Assembly (NCBI GenBank): GCA_916613615.1
Contig: OU744727.1
Coordinates: 18,422,093 to 18,486,092, forward strand
Direction: 5' to 3'
DNA: 64,000 bases
DNA from: Steromphala cineraria
Taxonomy: Eukaryota; Mollusca; Gastropoda; Trochida; Trochidae
Shown one piece after another: positions 11,750 to 22,475 of the stretch. Positions within the stretch are counted from its first letter, which is position 1. Each line of letters begins with the position of its first letter. The translations under genes were made by a program, and so were the position numbers. The notes beneath the pieces were generated by a model, which was not told the DNA's origin, searched no databases, and saw only the letters and a program-made list of their open reading frames with translations.

Positions 11750-12495
11750 AATAATAATAATAATAATAATGCATTTATAATGCGCCTGATTTCCAACTTC
11801 CAGCTGTTCAACGGCGCTACAAAAATCTAGTGTAGATAGACTTCGGAGAAAAGGAAAGTTTTTAGAAGTGTTCGAAAAGATGAAACGTTCTCGATGCATC
11901 GTAGATGGAGGGGAATAGAGTTCCAGAGAACTGGGGCTGTCGCTGAGAAAGCACTACTGCCAAGTTTGGTTTTGGTCACAGGAACACACAGGAGACGACT
12001 TCTCTCTGACCTGAGAGACCTTGAGGGTTGGTACTCGCTGACGAGTTCTCTCATGTAGATTGGAAAGTCATCTTCATACAAGGATCTGTGTGTGAGCACG
12101 AGAATCTTGAATTGTATCCGTTGTTGAATGGGTAACCAGTGCAGCTGCTGTAGAACATGTGTTATATGGTCTCTGGGTTTGGTTCTGGTGATTATTCTGG
12201 CTGCACGGTTCTGGACAAGTTGGAGACTTTGGATGTTGCCAGATCAATTTACAAGAGAATTGCAGTAGTCAAGTCTCGAGGATACGTAAGAGTGCACTGG
12301 TAGTCTAGTTGTGTCTGTGTCTAGGAACCTTCGAATCTTGCCGATGTTACGCAGCTGAATATTGGCAGCTGTGCAGGTATTGAGGACTTGCTGGTCAGAT
12401 GACATGGTGTTGGTGAACATCGCTCCAAGATTCTTGACCTAGTAACTTGGATCTACAGATGCATCTCCAACTGTAAGGGGATGGCCAAGAACCTT
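11750..12495 (-). mobile_element. LINE fragment (C-terminal reverse transcriptase region), decayed
   Basis: The minus strand reads KVLGHPL, VKNLGAMF, IGKIRRFL, VSSRLDYCNSL, QNRAARIITR, LHWLPIQQRIQFKILVLTH, then SAFSATAPVLWNSIPLHLR and a FKTLLKTFLF-like end. This is the classic tail of CR1/L2-like LINE proteins. Two in-frame stops are present. It ends 3' in about seven ATT repeats. It sits inside another repeat whose two halves flank it. Confidence 0.85.
11827..12099 (-). pseudogene. Open C-terminal part of the LINE fragment
   Basis: An uninterrupted 90-codon frame, the last part of the decayed LINE protein. It contains RELVSEYQPSRSLRS and the APVLWNSIPLHLR motif. It is not a host gene. The true frame extends upstream (to about 12,490) through stops. 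Confidence 0.8.
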
Positions 12496-12780
12496 GCTTA
12501 AATTAGTTGCTTAGTTGCTGTTTTGTACCTATGACCAAAGCTAGCTTGTATACTTTAGGGGATATACCCCAGATAAAGGATATTGTCATTGTCACCGTTT
12601 AGTCATCTTTCGAAACAGCAACACATATCAAATCATTTGTTTGGCTTACCCACAAAAGGCACATTTAGGGATTTTGGTTGATAAATGTATTATTTAGGAT
12701 ATATGCTCCGGAAAAAGTTGTGTGACGGACAGAATAAAAGCAATATATCCCCGCCTACGCTGTAAGGCAGGGGAAATTTT

Positions 12781-14257
12781 AATGAGCCGCTGAGCAAACA
12801 TAATGTTGAATTGATAAACGACAATAATGATGGCACGATAGTATTATCCCTCATTTCAAACCAATGTCAATTAGTGGTAACTGAAGACTACATGCATTAG
12901 AAAATTGAAGAAATGATGCTAACGGAACCCATCCCTATACTTTGAATTCACGTGCAGCACTGGAGCTGAGCTCGTCTCGCAGTTGTGTCGGCTTGCTGAA
13001 TAAACGGACGAATGAAGTCCTTGTGGTTTCTATTGTAATATGATGTGTCAGTTTTACTGTTACCAGCTCCCTCAGAAATTTAACATGTGAATAGATTGAA
13101 CAATTTAATTTCATTTATGTATACTCAACAAAAATGTCAGATCAATTTTTTCTTCTCACGACAACTCATGTAACAATGTCAATATTATGCAAGCGGACAT
13201 ATGAAAATCATATTGTTAATTCTACGGCATGTCAATTTAAATTATTTACCAGCTACAATAGCAAATAATTTATTTTCCAAGTCGGAAAGTGTCACAAATC
13301 ACATCACAAATATGACAACAACTTCATAAAAAATAAACACATGGAAATATCTTGTCAACTTAAAGTTGAAAAAATATGTTATTTACTTTTTTTTTTTTTT
13401 AAGTCCCATAACGTCAAGTTATCCTTTTTTAATCTGTAAATTCTACCTTTTGTCATTGAGTATGTTTTAAAATGAATCTTATGTAAAAATCCGTTCAATT
13501 CAATTGAATGATATAACATCTATATTTCACAGTGGGTACAATTCATCAAATAATGTCAAATTCTTAGAAGAGCTTTTGATAAAAGAGGTAATGTGCCGGT
13601 TTTTCTAACGAAAATCTATTTCTAATTAATCAGTTGTTCTTGAAAATATTTGTCTTGCTTTATATAAATATGCATTCGTCAAAATAAAGACATTTCCAAA
13701 ACACTTCACAAAGTAATCAAAGGCATGAACCATTAGCACAAACATCAACTACTTAATTGTTTTCAATGTTTTGGAAATCAATTTATACAGAACGTTTAAA
13801 ATAGATATCCTAGTAAGATAATGAGCAAAATGGGAATTTAAGGAGAGGTTTTAAATCAACTCTGGAAAGCAGCATGCAATATCGTAATAGTTGTGTATTT
13901 ACAATTTTTATTGTAATGTACTCTTTTCGAAAAGATGTATTTTGCCGCCATTATCCCAGACTATAACCGTTGCTCCATTAAATCATTTAGATGATGTGCT
14001 CTGATATGTTACACAAACGGGTTGCAGAATAAATGCAAGTGTAATATATTTACAAAAATAAAAAACATATAAAAGCACTGACGGGACACTCACTTGTCAC
14101 TTGTATGTAGTTTCATGTAGTTGTTAAGTTGTTTAAAGGGAGAAACAGTAAATTACATTGCACTTTTAAACCTTTTTTGCATTCAATTTATCTACAGAAT
14201 ATTGCTTGTTGCTTTAGTTGTCTTGAAGGCACAGAAATGTGTTATATCATGGAGATT
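12781..14257. other. Non-coding stretch
   Basis: About 1.5 kb of AT-rich sequence with a poly-T run near 13,388. No gene, RNA or repeat was recognised. Confidence 0.5.
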
Positions 14258-14578
14258 TTAAAGGGGCAGTACCACGTTTTTTGGGAGGAATATAAGGTGA
14301 TAAAGACAAAGATGAAACTAACTGGTTCCATTTGAATGACAATATAAAACGAAATGAAACATATATAAATTTGAGCCATGCGATTTATTTTTCTTACACA
14401 AAATGAATTAATTAGCCACAAATGGACAGTATGTGAAACTATATAAAATGTTCTCTGACTATGGATGATTGGTTTTTGACACTTAAAAAAATTACATTAA
14501 GCTTTAACGGAAACGTAACAGTGAAATGTTAAATGTGAAAATATACAATGTTCAAAAAACTTGATCCTGCCCTTTTAA
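14258..14578. mobile_element. TTAA-flanked MITE
   Basis: A 321-bp element bounded by TTAA on both sides. The ends read AGGGGCAGTACCACG and GATCCTGCCCTT, imperfect inverted repeats. The interior matches the MITE at 30,579-30,940 (TATGGATGATTGG, ACACAAAATGAATTAA). TTAA duplications and this layout fit non-autonomous piggyBac-like elements. A plus-strand open frame at 14,129-14,335 across its left end is accidental. Confidence 0.75.
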
Positions 14579-17376
14579 ACCTTCCTCAATTAGGGGGAAG
14601 TTAAAAAGACTTATAAGTGTGAATAAAAGACAAAATGAATACGCATAGATTGTTTAAGTGTTATATTTTTCTTTCACTATTAACATGAATTTGTTGCCTG
14701 TAAAGAATCACTTGTTACCGAGTCTTGAAATGTAAGAATCAATATCTTAAAAGTGTTTTCCTACAAACGAAGGCAATCAAGTGGTATCCGTTCTAAACTG
14801 CATTCAGTTCTTATTTGAGTGATTGAGAAATCGATGGTTGTGTTTTTTCGGTTTGAAATTTTCTAGGCTTAGTTTGAGTTGTGCCTCTATGAAGCAATGT
14901 GTAATCGTTTCAATATTACATTATCCTTATGATAAATAAACGCTGTGAAACGCTGACTTTCTTCTATTGCTTAGTGAAAGTTATTTATAACCTAAGGATT
15001 ATGATACTAACTTTTTTTAAATTAAGGACAAGGAAAGATAAATAAGCATTTCTTCAGAGAACACTTTGCATAAGTGATAACATCTTTCATGGCATTGATA
15101 ATGACACAGAGTCCATTCAGCGACTTGGGTACATGTTAAGAAAATTTGCAGGCCTCTTGTCTAGAAAAAAACAATTATCATAAACATGAGAATATTCACC
15201 TCTTGAAATATCATTTACATACACAGTTTCCCGAAAACAGGCAATTCACGCCTCGTATGTGTTGTCAGAAGATGTCATTCCGTATGACATTATCTACAGG
15301 TCTAGATGATGTATGAAAGATAAACAAACTGTTTCAATATTCCAATTTTACCAAGGGAAAAGTACTAGGATTATTTTAACAAGTACACCATCATCACAAT
15401 CAATTGTAGAACCAAAATACGTTTTCTGTACGTGATGTACGAGATTGTTTCTTACTTAATCTTGATTGCACAGGAATATTGAAACTTACAAAAGGATTTG
15501 TATGTTTCATTTCTAAAGTGTTTAATAATCATAACTCATGAAAAGCTGCCTGGGGTGATAGGGAGGTTTGCTAGATGGTGTTCGTCTAATGAACCACCAC
15601 AACTTATCCAATTTCTCAACCTATATAAACAGCATGAATTACGCCCAAGTAAACATTATTAAAACATTGCAATTCAAACCATGCACATGATTATTGTGAC
15701 GTTTGTAAACATTTCCAGACATGTAAATAAAGCAACGGAATTGAAAACAAACAGTAGTGAGTGATGTGTTTAGAGAAGGCTGTTTTGTAAATAATTTGGA
15801 AATGGAATTAACCTAAAGACTAAAATGTTAGTTGCGAAACGGTTTCCGTCTTCAAAGGGTATTTTAAAGTATATACCCCCAAACAATCCTTTTACTGTGC
15901 AAATAGCCATTTCAGGGATGTTTTACTTGACCCATAATGTAACAGAATATGTGTGACAAAAGTGTTAGACTTCCAATACTCACATAGCTTTCGAAAACAA
16001 ATTATCAAAACATTGTATAAGTCGAATATTTGAACACAGGTCAATTTATGGGGTTGACTGATCAATGACGTTAAAACAACAAGGACAGAAAAAAAAATGT
16101 AATAATAGAAATGGAATTCAAAACAAGATATGATAAATGGATATCACATGGATTGGGAACGGTCAGATACTTATTAACAATTTTGAACTATGTATTGAAA
16201 TATTGCAGACCATTTTTGTTCGACTTGTTGATTCAATTTGCAATTTACCAAAAGGTTTAATATTTTATTTAGAACGGCAAATAAAAGTAGCATATCATTT
16301 ACATAAGTTTTTCTGAAAGGTTGATCAATTGATCTGCTAAATGTAAATATATACAATGTATGACAGCAATAACTATAAACATTAAGATTAACGACAATTG
16401 TTAAAGTCAAATAGTGTGTCCCTTTATCCACAACCCTTGTTTCTTTTAAAAACATATTTGAATTGAAACGCATTCTAAATCATCTCAAAAGGACAAATCT
16501 AACAATTATCTAACAATATATCAAAAAAAACAATATTAGGGCATATTCTAATGACGTTTGAATCAAAGGTAACTAACAGTATTTTAACAATATTCGTGAT
16601 TCTTTCTGGTTTTTCCATTAAACTAAGTGATTACTTCGACACTGCATTAATTTTGATTTTTGTCAAACAAAAAGCAACAAAAATGGACTGCATTCATTGA
16701 AATTACATACATCATACTTATTACATTAAAACATTTATGTAGTGACATAGATATTTAGTGTAGCTCGTGAACTGGACACTCTGTATTTTACTACAAACGA
16801 CATTGCATCATTGGACGCATGTTGGGCTTATGGTTAATTGCATAGAATAAATCCTTTCAAATTCATACATTTATATCCCATTTCAATCATTGTGGTTAAT
16901 ATCTGTCCAAGTACAAAGGAACATTATGGGAAGACTTGATGTACATTATTTTGGTGCTATTATCATGATTATCAACAACTACATTGATTATCCAAGCCAT
17001 TGTTAGTAATAATGAGGTTGTCACTTCTAATCAGAAACTATTTCAATCTAGTCACGAGTCAAGGACACAGGGCGTCAGCTTTCCTTTTTGATTGTAAAAT
17101 CAATTCCTCGTTTTCGTAATTAACACTTACCAGAATACAGACATACTATAATTGTTGAAATAAAAAAACCGGCTACTGATGAAACTAAAAAACATAGTAA
17201 TTAGTTCCGTTTTTATTTGAAAAGGTTGAGTTTTGAAACTTGATTTTTGTAATTGCTGAGACCTAGCTGAACCTACTTAAAAAGACATAATATATTTGTG
17301 AAACGTAACCCTTGAAGTATTTCCATTTGTATTTTGCGAAGACAAACCAAGGTTACACATTGATATATAATATAAG
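14579..17376. other. Non-coding stretch
   Basis: About 2.8 kb of AT-rich sequence. The 99-codon minus-strand frame at 16,174-16,473 has no motif and no coding-like composition. Nothing else was recognised. Confidence 0.5.
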
Positions 17377-17513
17377 TTATAACATTGCATAGCGGGTTTC
17401 ATAGGTATTTATTATTCCCGCGAAAGGTTTTATGCAACGAGCGGAACACGAGTTGCATAAAACCTTTCAAGGAAATAATAAATACCTAAGTAACCCGCTA
17501 TGCAATGTTATAA
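17377..17513. repeat. 137-bp hairpin with 65-bp arms
   Basis: TTATAACATTGCATAGCGGG at the left is answered by CCCGCTATGCAATGTTATAA at the right, and the match runs inward with few mismatches to TTTTATGCAACGAG / CGAGTTGCATAAAA around a loop of about 9 nt. It would fold as DNA or RNA. Flanks to 18,009 hold no recognised gene. Confidence 0.8.
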
Positions 17514-18009
17514 CGAATTTATCTTATCGAATGTTTAAACACAACGCATATTTAAAAAGGTTAAAAACTGCTGAGGCACATGAAAAATGTCAGGGTCACA
17601 AACCGGAAGTGTTGTTTTGAAAACTACATCATCAATCGTGTCAGTGCCCCGCTTAGTCAGAGGAATTTCTTTTTATGAACACAGTTCTTGAAGCATAATT
17701 TCGATGTTAAACAACTTCCCGTTCAAGACACACAAGGAAACTGTGAGTGAATACTGATATTTCGAATAAATGTGAACCGATTCTCATATGCAATGATCAA
17801 GAAAGCCGCGACACAATATTGACATTTTTTCGACGAGAAAAAATTTAAACACCAAAGCTTAGATTAATCAGGTAATTATGGCAATATACATGTATGTTTA
17901 TTTGCATTTATATAGCTTGCAATTACTTTGACTTTAGTTTGTATAAAGCTACATATTATTTGAGCAAAGGTTAAATCAATGTATTCCACGAAACATACTT
18001 TTCAAAGAG

Positions 18010-18215
18010 CTCAATCTGCACGCTTTTTTCATGGCGGGGTATAAATAAGTTCAATTTGCACGCTTTTTTCGTGATTGGTTCATGGCGGGGTATAAATAAT
18101 TTATTCTCCCGCTCAAGAGGGTGATATCAGTAGTTATCCAGGGTCACGTGAACCAATCAGAGATCGAGATTCTTACTTGAGGTAGGATAATTGGTTTTCG
18201 TCTTACCTTGCTGAT
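18010..18215 (+). repeat. Dispersed repeat, copy 2 (GCACGCTTTTTTC family)
   Basis: Second copy of the family at 4,811-4,955, with an internal direct duplication (GCACGCTTTTTTC ... GGCGGGGTATAAATAA twice). GATTGGTTCA at 18,073 is answered by TGAACCAATC at 18,150, giving a partial foldback. Confidence 0.5.
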
Positions 18216-18447
18216 ATCAACAAGTGTTCAATAAATAATGAAGAAGACAATTTAGAAAGTTAAATTGTTTTGGGACCTAGGGTATCTGTAAATTTGTTGA
18301 ACAGAAACATCTCCCACTAAGTAATGCGGAATTTCCTAAAAAAAACTAAAATTAAGGGGGAATTACTAACTTTTCACTGTATAAATATATGGTGAACTCG
18401 GGTCAACATGCTTACTCTCCGAATGATTTTAATGCAAGTTATAAAAT

Positions 18448-18771
18448 GTGTTATTTTTGTACCAGGTGTTAGCAGCCGCTGTGTCATCATTTCCAGTTAT
18501 ACAACATTTAAAACATAAATCACCCGTATCAATTTCACATGTGTTTGACTTTCTTGACTTTTTCACACAAAAATCAACACTGCAAGTGCTTACGTCCTCA
18601 CCTGGCTGTTTTCTCAGGTGTGAATACGCCATTGTAACAAGGTGTGAAATGTCTTATGAAAACAATGACAGTTTTTATGACTTTTTTATTAGGAAAACGC
18701 CTCGTTGCAGCCAAGGGAACACACTAGAACAACCTGCAGCTAGGCTTCTGGAACGTCGGTGGATGGGGTAA
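18448..18771 (+). pseudogene. Possible 5' part of the LINE open frame, out of frame
   Basis: An open frame of 107 codons runs up to and overlaps the first endonuclease codons in another frame. Its end reads the DNA that in the endonuclease frame encodes LGFWNVGGWG. A one-base frameshift near 18,730 could join the two, but the upstream peptide has no recognised motif, so this may simply be 5' UTR. Confidence 0.3.
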
Positions 18772-20113
18772 GGATGATTCTGCAAATAACTTGTTTAGGC
18801 AATCTATTATTTTAGACTCTGACTATGATGTATTTGGCCTCTGTGAGACTTTCCTACGAGATAAATGTAAACCTAGCTTATCGGGATATACCTGGTTTGG
18901 GAACAATCGTAAAAACATCCATAAGAGAGCTAAGAGGGGTTCTGGTGGAGTTGGTGCCTTCTTCAGAAATTCTTTGCTTAAAGACTTTGCAGTTGATGTA
19001 TTGGATATTGAAGATGAAGACATTATCTGGTTTAAACTGACCTCTCGTATTGATGTTAACTTCGCTTTAGTGTTGTGTGTATGTTATCTGCCCCCAGCCT
19101 GTTCCTCACGTCCAAATGATGCTGAGCTGTTCTATGAGGCGCTTCTTTCAAAGATATATATGTATCAGAACATTGGCAAGTTGTGTATCTGTGGGGACCT
19201 GAACTCTAGAATCGGTACTGAAATGGATTATATCGAAGGAGTCGACTCTGTAACGGAGCGAGAAGTGATAGACCTTAAGGAAAACTCTAATGGGAGTAAT
19301 CTTATTGACTTTCTAGTAAATGGAAATCTATGTTTGATTAATGGGCGTGTTGGTAAGCAAGACTTCACATACATAAAGAATGGATCATCTGTGGTCGATT
19401 ACGTGATAACCTCCCATGAAGATTTGTGTATGTACAATGACTTCAATGTTATCAAGATGACCTCATGTATTGATGGAACTAACACCCCTGACACCTTTCC
19501 AGACCACTCTGTGCTCTACTGGAGCATACAGCTTCCCAGTTCACTTAGTACCTCGGATGATGCACCTTGCAGCAGTGAATACCCTGAAAAGATGACCTCT
19601 AGACGCTACAACCAGAACAAAGTGGACAACAGCTTTCTGCAGAACGACGCCAGCATCGCCTCTATAAACAACGCCATTGAGAAGATAGAACAGTGTCTCT
19701 CAAGCCAGAATAACATAAATGATGCATATAGTGAGTTTTTATCTTTCATGTATTCAGAATTGGACAAAGTCGCTTCAGTTAAGCAAAACAAAAACACTAA
19801 CTGGAAAACTTCAAAATCCCGTTATAAACCTGATTGGAGCAGTGATCTACAAACTCAGTGGAATAAAGTGTGTTTTGCTGAAAAACAGTGGTTACATTGT
19901 AAATCACCTTTTAGTAAGAAACGGTTGAGAGATGTGTATAATTTCGAAAGAAAAACGTTTGATAAGTTTTTAAGAAAATGTAAACGTGAATATCAACGCA
20001 ATGAACAACAACATCTTTTGGATAAACACCGTGAATCTGATTCACGTGCTTTCTGGAAAACCATTGGTAAGCTTGGTATTGCCAATGATCGTGGCAGCGA
20101 TATACCGATGTAA
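18728..20113 (+). CDS. LINE endonuclease half, ends at in-frame TAA
   Basis: Encodes an apurinic/apyrimidinic-like endonuclease that nicks target DNA to prime reverse transcription. Numbered from the TTG codon at 18,791: Glu19 in LCETF, GDLN at 135-138, VVDYVIT at 201-207, PDHS at 237-240, which correspond to the family's E, D-x-N, and SDH catalytic motifs (the last has Pro for Ser). LGFWNVGGWG precedes it at 18,740-18,769, equivalent to the family's first strand with its Asn. There is no ATG at the start. The frame ends with TAA and resumes directly, so the element is one ORF with a nonsense codon. Confidence 0.85.
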   Translation, partial: NNLQLGFWNVGGWGKDDSANNLFRQSIILDSDYDVFGLCETFLRDKCKPSLSGYTWFGNNRKNIHKRAKRGSGGVGAFFRNSLLKDFAVDVLDIEDEDIIWFKLTSRIDVNFALVLCVCYLPPACSSRPNDAELFYEALLSKIYMYQNIGKLCICGDLNSRIGTEMDYIEGVDSVTEREVIDLKENSNGSNLIDFLVNGNLCLINGRVGKQDFTYIKNGSSVVDYVITSHEDLCMYNDFNVIKMTSCIDGTNTPDTFPDHSVLYWSIQLPSSLSTSDDAPCSSEYPEKMTSRRYNQNKVDNSFLQNDASIASINNAIEKIEQCLSSQNNINDAYSEFLSFMYSELDKVASVKQNKNTNWKTSKSRYKPDWSSDLQTQWNKVCFAEKQWLHCKSPFSKKRLRDVYNFERKTFDKFLRKCKREYQRNEQQHLLDKHRESDSRAFWKTIGKLGIANDRGSDIPM

Positions 20114-22189
20114 GTGTATGATGGTGATTGTGTTTCTACTGACAGAACTGTTGTGCTGGATAAGTGGAAAAACGAATACAGTTCTCTGTTTGTGGAAAAT
20201 TCAGCTTCACATTTCGATGATTCACATTTGTTGCAGGTACGTGAAGCCTTGACTGGGCGTCACGTAGCGGCGGATATTTCAGTTGACTCTAGTGACCTAG
20301 ATAGTCCGATTACGCGCGATGAGGTGGCGAGAGCAGTTGCACGTGCGAAACGTGGGAAGGCAGCCGGCCCGGACTTACTCCCTGCGGAGTCGTTGAAGAA
20401 CAGTAAATGTATTGACATTCTCTACAAATTGTTTACCTTTTGCTTTAACAATGGCACCTGCCCAGATGTCTGGGGTCAAAGTATAATTAAACCAATTAAG
20501 AAGCCTGACAATGATCCACGTGACCCATTAGGCTATAGGGGTATTTCACTTGTGTCTGTCCCTTGCAAACTTTATTCAGATGTTTTAAACACTCGTCTTA
20601 GTTACTGGTTGGAGACTAATGATATTTTAGCTGATGAGCAGAATGGTTTTCGTAAAGGACGTAGCACTCAGGAACATATTTATAGTTTATTTTCTGTCAT
20701 TAATAATAGAAAACAATCCCGTCAATCTACTTTTGTTTGTTATATTGATATCATGAAAGCTTTTGATAAAGTTAACCGACACTGCTTATGGTATAAATTG
20801 TTAAAGCTTGGAATAAATGGTAAATTTCTAATTGCAGTTCAATCTATGTATGAAAATCCTTATGCACGTGTGTGTGTCAATGATATTGTAACTGATCCCT
20901 TTCAGGTTCAGTCTGGTGTTCGTCAAGGTTGTGTTTTATCGCCCACTTTGTTTTCAGTCTACATAAATGATTTGGTTCATAAAATAAATAGCTTAAATCG
21001 TGGTATCCAGTTAGACGGCAGTATGCTTAGCCTTTTATTATATGCTGATGATATAGCTCTTTTAGCCCCTGATGAGCACAGTTTACAATGTATGTTAGAT
21101 TGTGTATCAGAATGGTGTTCAACTTGGCGTTTAATGGTAAATGTAAATAAAACCAAAGTTGTACATTACCGTCCCTGTAGCATTAAGCAATGTGAATATG
21201 TATTTACAGTTGCGGATGATGTTATTGATTATGTCCCTGCATATAAATATTTAGGCTTATGGTTTCAGGAACACCTAGATCTTAACTTTACTGCTAAAGA
21301 GATAGCAAAATCTGCTAGCCGTGCACTGGGAGTAATTATTTGTAAATCGAAAATTATGGGGGGTATGCCGTATGGTGTGTTTAACACTTTATACGATAAT
21401 CTGGTCCAACCAATTTTGTCATATGGTTCAGCGGTTTGGGGTACGAGACAGTTCAGTTGTATAAACGCCGTTCAGAATAGGGCGTGTCGTTTTTTCTTAG
21501 CTGTAGGTAGTAAGACTCCAAACTTAGCTGTACGTGGCGATATGGGTTGGACCGCCTCGCTCACTAAACAAAATATTGAAATTTTGCGTTTTTGGCGTCG
21601 GCTACATTTAGCCAATAACTCTGGAATTCCCAGTGCTGTTAGTAGATGGTCTCTCCATTTTAAAAGGTCTTGGTACAATACAGTTTACTCTATTATCCAA
21701 TCCTGGCAATTACCTCTTACTGATATTTCTTTTATTTCCCAAAATGATTTTATTTTTGCTAAGAACCATCTATTGAATAAAGATAAAGAATATTGGTTAA
21801 ATGAACTTTGGAATGATAGTGGCCAGTGTAATGGTAATAAATTGCGGACTTACCGCTTGTTTAAACATTCTCTTCAAACTGAAGCTTATGTCTTAGCACC
21901 TATTGAGCGCTCACATTTAAGTATACTTAGTAAATTACGCTGTGGCACTCTTCCCTTAGAAATAGAGCAAGGTAGATTTTCTCGTCCTAAAGTTCCTCTT
22001 GAACAAAGAATTTGTAAATTTTGTAATAGTAATAGCATAGAAGACGAGACCCATTTTCTTATTGACTGTAATTTTTATTCAGACTTAAGATATGAATTAT
22101 GGAAATGTGTGTCAATTGCCGATCCTTCCTTTCTGCATCTTAGCCCGTCTGACCAGGCTGGTTATCTTTTGCAAAGTAGTATATTTTGA
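20114..22189 (+). CDS. LINE reverse transcriptase and C-terminal zinc finger
   Basis: Continues the endonuclease frame after one stop. Numbered from 20,114: AKRGKAAGPD (78-87), LADEQNGFRKGRS (172-184), FVCYIDIMKAFDKV with catalytic Asp212, GVRQGCVLSPTLFSVYIND (268-286), and LLYADDIALLA with YADD at 310-313. The C-terminus has CKFCNSNSIEDETHFLIDC, a CCHC finger. It would copy LINE RNA into a nicked target. The frame is open for 691 codons to TGA. On its own it lacks a start codon, so it would need readthrough or an intact relative in the genome. Confidence 0.92.
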   Translation: MYDGDCVSTDRTVVLDKWKNEYSSLFVENSASHFDDSHLLQVREALTGRHVAADISVDSSDLDSPITRDEVARAVARAKRGKAAGPDLLPAESLKNSKCIDILYKLFTFCFNNGTCPDVWGQSIIKPIKKPDNDPRDPLGYRGISLVSVPCKLYSDVLNTRLSYWLETNDILADEQNGFRKGRSTQEHIYSLFSVINNRKQSRQSTFVCYIDIMKAFDKVNRHCLWYKLLKLGINGKFLIAVQSMYENPYARVCVNDIVTDPFQVQSGVRQGCVLSPTLFSVYINDLVHKINSLNRGIQLDGSMLSLLLYADDIALLAPDEHSLQCMLDCVSEWCSTWRLMVNVNKTKVVHYRPCSIKQCEYVFTVADDVIDYVPAYKYLGLWFQEHLDLNFTAKEIAKSASRALGVIICKSKIMGGMPYGVFNTLYDNLVQPILSYGSAVWGTRQFSCINAVQNRACRFFLAVGSKTPNLAVRGDMGWTASLTKQNIEILRFWRRLHLANNSGIPSAVSRWSLHFKRSWYNTVYSIIQSWQLPLTDISFISQNDFIFAKNHLLNKDKEYWLNELWNDSGQCNGNKLRTYRLFKHSLQTEAYVLAPIERSHLSILSKLRCGTLPLEIEQGRFSRPKVPLEQRICKFCNSNSIEDETHFLIDCNFYSDLRYELWKCVSIADPSFLHLSPSDQAGYLLQSSIF

Positions 22190-22457
22190 AAGCCATTAGC
22201 TGCTCTTACCTATAATATGTACAGGAGGAGGTTGCGTCTTACCTAACTATGTTTAACCCATCTTTTATACCCAATTGCTGTACCCAAATGTTTTATATCT
22301 ATATACTTATATATTTTAATATGGAAAAATTGTACTATGGTGTCTCATAGGCCTTCAAGGCCGGGTGCTGTCTATTTTTATCTGCAATGATTTTATACCT
22401 TGTGATATTGTTTTACCATACAAAGTTTGTAAAAAATGTAATAGCACGTGACACTGA

Positions 22458-22463
22458 AATAAA
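22458..22463 (+). other. LINE polyadenylation signal
   Basis: AATAAA about 270 nt past the LINE stop codon and just before sequence that looks like ordinary flank (a CTTTTTTTGCTTC stretch). Confidence 0.5.
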
Positions 22464-22475
22464 CTATTTGCTTTT

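Larger units (their letters stand above)
11640..12780 (+). repeat. Dispersed repeat split by a LINE
   Basis: The left part (11,640-11,749: CTAACCTTCAAAAGGCACATC ... GGTGAAGCTA) and right part (12,640-12,780, ending in a hairpin CCCCGCCT ... AGGCAGGGG) belong to the family also seen at 41,330-41,530, where the two parts are contiguous across GGTGAAGCTAGCAGG. The LINE fragment lies between them. CTCCGG plus GTGTGACGGACAG precedes the hairpin. Confidence 0.6.
18430..22475 (+). mobile_element. Nearly intact non-LTR retrotransposon (LINE)
   Basis: A LINE of the apurinic-endonuclease type: endonuclease, reverse transcriptase and a C-terminal CCHC finger in one frame, broken by a single TAA at 20,111-20,113. 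The 3' UTR holds a GGCCTTCAAGGCC hairpin (22,350-22,362) and AATAAA (22,458-22,463). The 5' boundary is uncertain. No RNase H domain was seen and I do not assign a clade. No clear target-site duplication was found. Confidence 0.85.

Noticed and set aside
16174..16473. A 99-codon minus-strand frame
   Set aside because: AT-driven composition, no motif, and no flanking exon signals.
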